NCBI GenBank assembly: GCA_002315535.1
Contig: DCHA01000020.1
Coordinates: 7,873 to 39,969 of the forward strand
Direction: 5' to 3'
Length of the DNA: 32,097 nt
From: Firmicutes bacterium UBA1764
GTDB lineage: Bacteria > Bacillota > Clostridia > Peptostreptococcales > Anaerovoracaceae
The notes under the pieces were generated by a model. That model made no database searches and had not been told where the DNA came from. It saw only the letters and a program-made list of their open reading frames with translations. Of the stretch, positions 6,501 to 14,315 are shown piece by piece. Position 1 is the first letter of the stretch, and every line of letters starts with the position of its first letter. The position numbers and the translations under genes are program-made.

Positions 6501-9500
6501 TTAGTCTCTATGGAAGAAGTGCTCTACTATCCGTTGAACATGGTCTTCTATAACCTCCGGATTAAGAAGGTCCTCCGGGTCGGTATCGATAATGTCACCT
6601 TCGATATCAACGCTTTCGTGAACTGTATATGTTGATGAAACCGGATATGTCTCCGTATCGTAGTTATGATACGGGCAGTAGAGATCCGGTAAATCCTTAG
6701 AGGAATCCTTTACGGTTCCGACTGTATAAGAATCAAGATTCTGATCCTTAACCACAACACCGTTTTCTATAGCCTGCGCAATTGCAGTCTTGTATGAATC
6801 AAGCATTTTCTCCCAGGATACTCCGCCCGGTCTTACTATACCTACGGTTGTGTATGAGCTCGGGCACCATGGTGTTGCAAGATATCCGCTTTCTGCGCAA
6901 ACAGTTGCAGTATGATAACCAATAGTTTCGTCGGTTCCGACAAGCGAAGGCTCAGTGCCCTTAATAAAGATTTCGCTGTGAGTATCATCGCCCGTGCTGT
7001 ATTCGCTTGCACCGCCCGTATAGTTGTTAACTGTTTCTGTTACGAACTCGCCCCTCATTTCGAATTCTTCTCTCGGAACCAGAGCGCCAACCTGATCCAT
7101 AACCTTTGCCCAAAGCTTAGCGGCATAGCTGGAGTCAGAGCTTACAGGGATATTAACGTCGCTTCCTATCCATGTTGCTGCGGCATACTGAGGAGTAATT
7201 CCGCAGAACCAGATATCATATCTTTCTGTTGTTGTTCCTGTCTTGCCTGCAGAAGGCTGGCTGGAGAGCTTTGCCTTTGAGCCAAGTCCGTTTGTAACAG
7301 TTGTTCTGAGAATATCTGTCATAAGTGATGCAACATCCTCATCAAGAACCCGTGTATGGCTTGCTTCCTTTGAAAGAATGATGTCACCGCTCTTTGTTGT
7401 TACTGTTGTGTAGCAAATAGGCTCGGTATATGTTCCGTGGTTACCTATTGTTCCGTATGCGGCAGTCATTTCAAGAGGTGATATTCCGTTAACCATTCCG
7501 CCCAGAGCAAGTGAAGAAGCATTGGCATCAGTAGCGTCTCCGGTCGTAACCAGAGATGTAATACCCATCTTCTGGAGCTGGTTAATGCTTGCATATGGAT
7601 CGCCTATCTTCATATAAAGATTTACTGCGCAAGCGTTGATAGACTGCTCAACCGCATGGCGAAGATTTGTAATTCCGTTATATCCCGTGTACCAGTTCTT
7701 TGGCCAAATGGAATTGTTGTTGAGTATAGGTGCATCATCAAGTGGCATTGCCGCAGTGTAACCCACAGAGCCGTTCTTACCCATCTGCAGAGCCAATGAG
7801 TAAAGCGCAATAGGCTTAATTGAAGATCCCGGCTGTCTTACAGATGTTACTCTGTTATATAATGCCTTGCCTGTCAGATCACGGCCGCCAACCATACCAA
7901 GGATGTGACCGTTTTCATAGTCCATAATTACCATTGCGGACTGTGGCTGACGAACACGCTGCTTGAGTGTGAAATAATCCTTGCTGAGTGTCAGCGTTCC
8001 GTTATCATTCTTTGTGAATGCATTTGGGAAATCCTCGAAATACTGTTTTGACAGGATGAGATTCATATTATCATCTCTGTCCTTATACTTAGCATCGATA
8101 CTCCAAACACCGCCTGCTCGGCTGTAAAAGACCTTATCCTCCGTAACCTCGTACAGATACTTAAACTCTACGCTGTAATCGATGTTACCGCCGACCGATG
8201 TTCTGTATACATTAAGTCTCTTGCCGGAGTATACCATAAGGTCACCGTTATCAAGGAACTTATACTCATCTGATCCAAGAACGAAATCTCCGTTCTCGTT
8301 GAAGAAGTTAGCCATCTTATAAAGAAGAATCTTATTTCTGTCTTCATTTAAGATGTTTCCGTTCTTATCAGAATACTGAATTGAGATTCCCGGGAAGTTC
8401 TCCGGATTATCATACTCAGTATCAAGAATTTCCTGAACAGCAACATCCATAGTTGTGTTGATATGAAGTCCGCCGCTGTAAAGAAGCTTCTTTGCGGTAT
8501 CACTGTCATATCCAGCAGCCTTAAGATCTGCAAGAACCTGCTCCTTAACATAGTCAACGAAGTAGGATGTTGTTACATTATTAATTGCGGACGAACCCGG
8601 ATTCAGATAATCCCTGATTGATTCCTCCTTTGCGCTTGCATATGTTGCATCATCAATCTTTCCCTGCTCGTTCATGAAACGAAGAACTGTCTTGATACGA
8701 TTTGCGGATGCGTCATTGTAGCAAACAATGTAGTATTCATCCTTTGCGATAATATCAAGAGAGTCAGGATCACTTACTGATGAAATTGAATATCTCTTTA
8801 AAGGTGCATAGCTGTCAGGGCTTTGAGGAAGCGCCGCAAGCTGTGCGCATTCAAGCAGCGTCAGCTCTGAAACATCCTTTGAGAAATATGCCTGAGCCGC
8901 TGCGGCTACACCGTTGCAGTTATATCCAAGGTAAATAGTATTCAGATATGCCTCAACAATTTGCTCCTTGGTCAGCTGCTTTTCAATCTGAATAGTATAA
9001 TAAGCCTCAATAATCTTACGGCTCATGCTTCGCTGACTCTTAATCTCAGAAAGATAAAGATTTCTTGCAAGCTGCTGAGTGATTGTTGATGTACCACCGA
9101 TTCTGTCTGACTGACCGGAAACCTTTTGCCATACAGCTCCGGCGATACGAATGAAGTTGAATCCATGATGCTCCCAGAAGGTCTTATCCTCGATAGATAC
9201 AAAGGCATCAACAAGCTGCTTTGGCATCTCGTTGTATTCTACATTTGTTCTGAGAGAATCGCCCTGGAAGATGTTATCGATAACAACCCCATTGCGGTCA
9301 TATACAATAGAGTTTTCGGAAAGCAATTCATAAATGTTATCCGGATAAATCTTCGGAGCATCCTTAACGATGTTGTACACATAGTAAGCGACTACGCCGC
9401 ATGCAATAATTCCAAGACCGATAAGAATCAGAATTATCGTTAATAAGACTTTCCCAAAAGTCTTTTTCTTCTTAGGCTTTTTAGCCTTCTTTTCCTTCAT

Positions 9501-9791
9501 TTCATCTCCCCCTGTTTTTTCTGCAGGTCTTGCGTGACGCCTTTCCGGCTCAGCCTGTGCCCTGCTTGCACGTCTTCCCACAACGTGCTCTTCTTCTGCC
9601 GCGGTAGCGGCAAGAAAACTCTCCGCATCAGTTGCAGGCTGAAGCGGACGTTCTTCAATCAGGTCCTCCACTCTCGGAACGACCATAGTCTTTGATAAAT
9701 CTTCAATTTTTTCCGATGAATCACCAATTTCGTCTTTAATAAGACCGAACTCCTTTAACAAATCATCGTTCTGACCTTTATCGTATGACAT
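6501..9791 (-). CDS. Class A penicillin-binding protein (PBP1a-type), 1096 aa
   Basis: This is a bifunctional cell-wall synthase. A cytosolic tail of about 110 residues is rich in Lys/Arg/Glu near its end, and one membrane anchor follows (about 114-138). The GT51 glycosyltransferase domain has EDKTFWEHHG (catalytic Glu201), GGTSTITQQ and the SRKIIEAYYTIQIEK segment. The transpeptidase has SxxK Ser656-Lys659, SIN at 717-719 and KTG at 850-852. Between the two domains, about 460-610 is an extra Tyr/Asn/Asp-rich region. After the transpeptidase there is a tail of nearly 200 residues with paired Cys segments (AESGYLATPWCP, LYCPYHN). The length is above the usual 700-900. The start has a good ribosome site (GAGGGG, 6 nt spacing), 3 nt after the ftsY stop, so it is co-translated with ftsY. 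Confidence 0.92.
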   Translation of the reverse strand: MSYDKGQNDDLLKEFGLIKDEIGDSSEKIEDLSKTMVVPRVEDLIEERPLQPATDAESFLAATAAEEEHVVGRRASRAQAEPERRHARPAEKTGGDEMKEKKAKKPKKKKTFGKVLLTIILILIGLGIIACGVVAYYVYNIVKDAPKIYPDNIYELLSENSIVYDRNGVVIDNIFQGDSLRTNVEYNEMPKQLVDAFVSIEDKTFWEHHGFNFIRIAGAVWQKVSGQSDRIGGTSTITQQLARNLYLSEIKSQRSMSRKIIEAYYTIQIEKQLTKEQIVEAYLNTIYLGYNCNGVAAAAQAYFSKDVSELTLLECAQLAALPQSPDSYAPLKRYSISSVSDPDSLDIIAKDEYYIVCYNDASANRIKTVLRFMNEQGKIDDATYASAKEESIRDYLNPGSSAINNVTTSYFVDYVKEQVLADLKAAGYDSDTAKKLLYSGGLHINTTMDVAVQEILDTEYDNPENFPGISIQYSDKNGNILNEDRNKILLYKMANFFNENGDFVLGSDEYKFLDNGDLMVYSGKRLNVYRTSVGGNIDYSVEFKYLYEVTEDKVFYSRAGGVWSIDAKYKDRDDNMNLILSKQYFEDFPNAFTKNDNGTLTLSKDYFTLKQRVRQPQSAMVIMDYENGHILGMVGGRDLTGKALYNRVTSVRQPGSSIKPIALYSLALQMGKNGSVGYTAAMPLDDAPILNNNSIWPKNWYTGYNGITNLRHAVEQSINACAVNLYMKIGDPYASINQLQKMGITSLVTTGDATDANASSLALGGMVNGISPLEMTAAYGTIGNHGTYTEPICYTTVTTKSGDIILSKEASHTRVLDEDVASLMTDILRTTVTNGLGSKAKLSSQPSAGKTGTTTERYDIWFCGITPQYAAATWIGSDVNIPVSSDSSYAAKLWAKVMDQVGALVPREEFEMRGEFVTETVNNYTGGASEYSTGDDTHSEIFIKGTEPSLVGTDETIGYHTATVCAESGYLATPWCPSSYTTVGIVRPGGVSWEKMLDSYKTAIAQAIENGVVVKDQNLDSYTVGTVKDSSKDLPDLYCPYHNYDTETYPVSSTYTVHESVDIEGDIIDTDPEDLLNPEVIEDHVQRIVEHFFHRD

Positions 9792-9794
9792 TTC

Positions 9795-10691
9795 TTACCC
9801 CTCGAAAATGCTGCTCGCAAACTCTTTTGCGTCAAACAACTTCAAATCATCCATTCCTTCACCGAGTCCGATAAACTTTACAGGTAAATCAAACTCATCA
9901 CTGATTGTTACTACAATGCCGCCCTTTGCGGTGCCGTCCATTTTAGTAAGCACGATTCCGGAGAGATCTGTTACTTCACCAAACTCCTTAGCCTGGGAAA
10001 TAGCATTCTTTCCTGTAGTTGCATCAAGAACCAGAAGGACCTCACGCTTTGCCTCCGGAAACTCTCTGTCAATTACCTTATACATCTTGGCGAGCTCCGC
10101 CATAAGATTCTTTTTATTCTGAAGTCTGCCTGCGGTATCACAGATTACAACATCTGTATTGTGAGCCTTTGCAGACTGCATTCCGTCAAAAATTACTGCG
10201 GATGGATCAGCGCCCTCCTTGTGCTTTATTACCGGCACACCAAGTCTTTCACCCCAAATTGAAAGCTGCTCTGATGCAGCCGCTCTGAATGTGTCTGCGG
10301 CAACAAGCATTACAGATTTACCCTGGCCCTGAAGAATATGAGCAATCTTTGCAATACTGGTTGTCTTGCCGACGCCATTTACACCTATCATAAGAATAAC
10401 GAGAGGTGTTTCTTTGCACAGCTGATTGCGCTCACCCTTATCAAGCATCTCAGAAACAATCTCTCTGATCTGCTCCTGCACAGCCTCAGCATCACGAAGT
10501 CTGTCGTGTCTGATGCTGTCTCTCAGGCTGTCAGTAATCTTAAGTGTTGTATCCATTCCTATATCGGATGAAATCAGAACCTCTTCAAGCTCATCAATCA
10601 TTTCCTCATCAGGCTTTGGACGATTAAGAATGACATCGCCCATGCGCTGAGCAAGATTTCCGAAGAATGATTTTTTCTTTTCAAATAACAT
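9795..10691 (-). CDS. ftsY: Signal recognition particle receptor FtsY, 298 aa
   Basis: This is an SRP-family GTPase that docks the ribosome-nascent-chain-SRP complex at the membrane translocon. The helical N domain (about 1-90) precedes the G domain with GVNGVGKTT (103-111), DTFRAAA (133-139), DTAGR (185-189), TKMDG (249-253) and the closing GLGE (276-279). The acidic A domain of E. coli FtsY is absent, as is usual in Firmicutes. The opening FEKKKSFFGNLAQRM is the short amphipathic membrane-targeting start. It sits 3 nt after smc, and the smc-ftsY pair is conserved in Firmicutes. Confidence 0.95.
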   Translation of the reverse strand: MLFEKKKSFFGNLAQRMGDVILNRPKPDEEMIDELEEVLISSDIGMDTTLKITDSLRDSIRHDRLRDAEAVQEQIREIVSEMLDKGERNQLCKETPLVILMIGVNGVGKTTSIAKIAHILQGQGKSVMLVAADTFRAAASEQLSIWGERLGVPVIKHKEGADPSAVIFDGMQSAKAHNTDVVICDTAGRLQNKKNLMAELAKMYKVIDREFPEAKREVLLVLDATTGKNAISQAKEFGEVTDLSGIVLTKMDGTAKGGIVVTISDEFDLPVKFIGLGEGMDDLKLFDAKEFASSIFEG

Positions 10692-10694
10692 GGC

Positions 10695-13631
10695 TTAAAT
10701 CTCAAAATCATCGCCGAGGGCAAGTGACAGAACCTGAGTAATACCGTGCTCCGGCATTGTGATGCCATAAAGAGCATCAGCATATTCCATAGTTGCCTTC
10801 TGGTGTGTAATAAGTGCAAACTGAGTTGTTCCGAATTCTGACAGATACTCAGCGAATCTGTCTATATTAGCCTCGTCAAGTGCGGCCTCAACCTCATCAA
10901 GTATGCAGAACGGTGTTGGCTTTGCCTTGAGGACCGCAAACATGAGAGCAATTGCTGTCATTGTCTTTTCTCCGCCGGAGAGCAGCTTCATGTTCTGCAG
11001 CTTCTTTCCTGGCGGCTGAGCCTCAATTTCAATGCTTGTTTCAAGAGGATTGTTCGGATCTTCCATGCTCAGCTTAGCCTGACCGCCGCTGAAGAGCTGT
11101 GTAAAGATTCCTTCAAAGTTCTCTGAAACCGCATCAAAGCTTTCCTTGAACTTAACCTTGATAGTATTATCCATTTCGGCAATAACGGATAGAAGCTCTG
11201 CAATAGCCTTATTGATATCCTCTCTCTGCTCTGTGAGGAAGGTGTATCTTTCGCTAACCTGCTTGTATTCTTCGATAGCTCCGACATTAACATCGCCAAG
11301 CTCTCTCATGCGGTTGCGATATTCTCTGCTCTCCTTAAGTGCGCGTGAGAATACGAACTCCGGATCAACAAGCTCAAGTGCCTGTGCATATGAAATTTCG
11401 AATTCATCCCAGAGCTTTTCTTTGAGAGACTCTGTCTGAGTTTCGAATCTCGCAAGTCTGACATCGCTTTCGTGGCGCTTGCTTTGAATATCGTAAAGTC
11501 TGCTCTCCTCGGAAACCTTCTTTTCCTCGAGCGCATTGTTTGCTTCAAATTCAGCCTTTCTTGCTTCGATAGCGGCATCAATTGAGGCCTGAACTGCGGC
11601 CTTTTCTGCCTCCTTATCCTTAAGAGCAAGCTCTGCTGTTTCTGCGAAGGCAACGATTTCAGCCTTCTGTATTTCAAGACCTTCGAGGCCCTTGATTGCG
11701 CTGTTCTTGCTTTCCTCAAGATCCTTAAGGGACTGCATAACTCTTTCTTCAAGGTCCTTGCTTCCCTGAGCTCTTGCAAGCGCTGTGCTTTCTGCAAGTC
11801 TCGCATTGGTCTCTTCTTCTCTTGCCAGAGCGAGTCTATCTCTAAGTCCGTCGATTTCAGCAACATCCTTTGCGGCTGCCTCAATTTCCTTTCCAAGCTG
11901 CTCAAGCTCTAAATGACGGCTAAGGATATTTCCGACATTGTTCTTGAGGCTTCCTCCGGTGATTGCTCCGGCGGCATTGATAATTTCGCCTTCAAGCGTA
12001 ACTGCCTTGTATGGACCAGGGAAAGACCTTGTCATCGCGATAGCATTATCAAGAGTATCGCAAATGATAACTCTGTTAAGAACATAATCAACAACTACGC
12101 TGTAGTCACCCTTTGTCTTAACCTTATCTGATGCAAGACCAAGGAAACCCTTGCAGCTGCTAAGCTCGTCTATATTTGCCGCTGTCTGCGGACGAAGATT
12201 ATCTACAGGAAGGAAGGTAAGTCTTCCTGCCTGATTCTCTTTTAATATTCCAATTGCCTTCTTTGCGACAGCATCATCGTCGCAAACGATATTCTGAAGC
12301 TTTCCACCCAGAGCAGTCTCTACCGCAAGCTCCCAGCCCTTTGGAACAACAAGAAGATCGCCGAGTACGCCAACAACGCCGGGGAGCTTTCTTCCCATCA
12401 TAAAGCGAACGCTGCCGTTATATCCCTCATATGACTTCTCAAGCTCCTCAAGAAGGTGAGCTCTTGCAACCATGCGGTTGTACTTTGTTCTGAGCTCTTC
12501 GGAATTTTTAATCTTTTCTTCGAGTGCGAGAACTGCCTCATGCTTTTCACTTGCGAGTGTCTTGGCGCTGTTCATCTCTTCGATTACAGCGGCTCCCGCA
12601 GACTGGGCCTCCTTCGCATTCTCGTTTTCTCTTGTAAGCTTTTCTTCAATTGCGGCAAGCTCTGACTCGAGTCTTTCCTTTTCACGCGCAAGAGAAATCA
12701 TTCTCTCTTCACCAAGCTGAGTTCTGCTTGAGATAAAGTGAATCTCATCGCTCTTTGTCATGAGCTCGGCTCTGAGTACATCAAGCTGTTCCTCCTTTGC
12801 GGCGGACTGCTCTCTTGCAATTCGAAGCTGCTCTTCAATATTGTCGCGACTCTTTCTGCAATCTTCGATAGCCTGATCGAGCTCTTTTGCCTCTTCCTTT
12901 ACCGCATTGGTCTTTTCCTCTGACTGCTCAATATTCTTGAGTATTACATTTATTTCAACCTTGCGATATTTGTCTCTGATTTCAAGGAACTCTGTTGCCT
13001 TCTCAGACTCTGTCTTAAGAGTTCCGATGCGGCCTTCGATTTCCTTAACGATATCATTAACTCTGGAAAGATTATTGTTTGTTGCCTCGAGCTTTCTTTC
13101 AGCCTCGTTCTTTCTGCTTCTGTATTTAACAATACCCGCAGCCTCTTCAAAGATTTCACGACGTGAATCCATCTTGTTATCGATGATGTCAGAAATCTTT
13201 CCCTGTCCGATAATTGAGTAGCCTTCTACACCGATACCGGTATCCATGATGAGCTCTCTGATATCTCTGAGTCTGCAAGGAGTCTTATTAATCAAGTATT
13301 CGGATTCTCCGCTGCGGTACATGCGTCTGGTGATACCGACCTCATCAAACTCAATAGGAAGCTCATGGTCAGAGTTATCAATAACAAGTGTAACCTCTGC
13401 CATTCCCTTTGGCTTTCTGTTTTGTGTACCGGCGAAAATAACCTCTTCCATCTTTCCGCCACGGAGCATCTTTGGTGACTGCTCACCAAGTACCCATCTG
13501 ATCGCATCGGAAATGTTGGATTTACCTGATCCGTTTGGACCAACGATACAGGTAATACCACCCGTAAAGTCAATTGTCACCGGATCGGCGAATGATTTAA
13601 ATCCGTTAAGTTCTAGTCTTTTAAAATGCAT
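10695..13631 (-). CDS. smc: Chromosome partition protein Smc with shortened arms, 978 aa
   Basis: Smc is the ATPase that, with ScpA and ScpB, extrudes DNA loops and organises newly replicated chromosomes. The N-terminal head has Walker A GPNGSGKS (31-38). A first coiled coil runs from about 170 to 395, and the hinge is at about 400-565. The second coiled coil runs from about 575 to 770, then the C-terminal head with the signature LSGGEKTMTAIALMFAVL (from 884) and Walker B CILDEVEAAL. Both heads and the hinge are intact. The usual bacterial length is about 1170-1190 (B. subtilis 1186), and each arm here is about 100 residues shorter. The reading frame is clean. ATG directly follows the rnc TAA. 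ScpAB are not in the window. Confidence 0.95.
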   Translation of the reverse strand: MHFKRLELNGFKSFADPVTIDFTGGITCIVGPNGSGKSNISDAIRWVLGEQSPKMLRGGKMEEVIFAGTQNRKPKGMAEVTLVIDNSDHELPIEFDEVGITRRMYRSGESEYLINKTPCRLRDIRELIMDTGIGVEGYSIIGQGKISDIIDNKMDSRREIFEEAAGIVKYRSRKNEAERKLEATNNNLSRVNDIVKEIEGRIGTLKTESEKATEFLEIRDKYRKVEINVILKNIEQSEEKTNAVKEEAKELDQAIEDCRKSRDNIEEQLRIAREQSAAKEEQLDVLRAELMTKSDEIHFISSRTQLGEERMISLAREKERLESELAAIEEKLTRENENAKEAQSAGAAVIEEMNSAKTLASEKHEAVLALEEKIKNSEELRTKYNRMVARAHLLEELEKSYEGYNGSVRFMMGRKLPGVVGVLGDLLVVPKGWELAVETALGGKLQNIVCDDDAVAKKAIGILKENQAGRLTFLPVDNLRPQTAANIDELSSCKGFLGLASDKVKTKGDYSVVVDYVLNRVIICDTLDNAIAMTRSFPGPYKAVTLEGEIINAAGAITGGSLKNNVGNILSRHLELEQLGKEIEAAAKDVAEIDGLRDRLALAREEETNARLAESTALARAQGSKDLEERVMQSLKDLEESKNSAIKGLEGLEIQKAEIVAFAETAELALKDKEAEKAAVQASIDAAIEARKAEFEANNALEEKKVSEESRLYDIQSKRHESDVRLARFETQTESLKEKLWDEFEISYAQALELVDPEFVFSRALKESREYRNRMRELGDVNVGAIEEYKQVSERYTFLTEQREDINKAIAELLSVIAEMDNTIKVKFKESFDAVSENFEGIFTQLFSGGQAKLSMEDPNNPLETSIEIEAQPPGKKLQNMKLLSGGEKTMTAIALMFAVLKAKPTPFCILDEVEAALDEANIDRFAEYLSEFGTTQFALITHQKATMEYADALYGITMPEHGITQVLSLALGDDFEI

Positions 13632-14315
13632 TTATAAACCTTTCAATGCCTCTTCGGCCGCTGCGGCCTGGGCAAGCTTTTTACTCTTCCCGCATCCCTC
13701 ACCAAGCTTGTCTCCGTTTGCATAAACCGCAAACACAAAGGACTTATCATGGTCGGGACCAAATTCTCTAATCTCTTTATACTCTATCAGGCAGGGGCCC
13801 GATGTCTGGAGCCTCTCCTGAAGCTCAGTCTTACTGTCTCTGGCAGTCTTTCCTGCCTTGGCCTCAGCTATTGCCTCTGCAAAGAATCTCTTTATCAGCT
13901 CCGAGGCCTGTTCAAAGCCTCCGTCGTCATACACAGCTCCGATTATTGCTTCGACTCCATCGGCGATGATGCTGTCTCGCTCCATCCCTCCGCCAAGCTG
14001 CTCACCTCTTCCGAAAACAAGGAATTGATTAAGCCCATATCTGCGGCTGATTTTTGCAAGACTTTTTTCGCATACAATCGACGCGCGAAGCTTTGTGAGA
14101 TCGCCCTCCTCCTTGCGGTGTTCACTACTGTAGAGGATTTTGCTGATAACCATATCAAGGACGGCGTCCCCGAGAAACTCCAATCTCTCGTTATCTCTAA
14201 GAGAATCGCCATAGACCTCATTTGCATAAGAGCTGTGAATCAAGGCCTGACTCAGCAGCTCTTTATTATTAAATTTATAGCCCAGAATTTCTTCCAGTCT
14301 TGATAAATCCATCAT
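13632..14315 (-). CDS. rnc: Ribonuclease III, 227 aa
   Basis: This is the double-strand-specific endoribonuclease that processes rRNA precursors and structured mRNAs. The catalytic domain carries the signature NERLEFLGDAVL (42-53, with Glu46 and Asp50) and the second acidic pair Asp119/Glu122 in ADGVEAIIGA. The C-terminal double-stranded-RNA-binding domain is at about 157-227, ending with the basic KSKKLAQAAAAEEAL helix. The length is normal. ATG overlaps the valS stop as TAATG, and the stop abuts the smc ATG, so the three genes are translationally coupled. A second Met directly follows the first. Confidence 0.95.
   Translation of the reverse strand: MMDLSRLEEILGYKFNNKELLSQALIHSSYANEVYGDSLRDNERLEFLGDAVLDMVISKILYSSEHRKEEGDLTKLRASIVCEKSLAKISRRYGLNQFLVFGRGEQLGGGMERDSIIADGVEAIIGAVYDDGGFEQASELIKRFFAEAIAEAKAGKTARDSKTELQERLQTSGPCLIEYKEIREFGPDHDKSFVFAVYANGDKLGEGCGKSKKLAQAAAAEEALKGL

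Noticed and set aside
11306..11905. 199-residue second frame inside smc on the same strand
   Set aside because: It is a low-complexity Arg/Leu/Gln-rich shadow of the coiled-coil codons in the smc frame, with no ribosome site or family resemblance.
13749..14303. 184-residue ORF antisense to rnc
   Set aside because: The opposite strand encodes a full RNase III with all catalytic residues. The antisense product has no recognisable domain.
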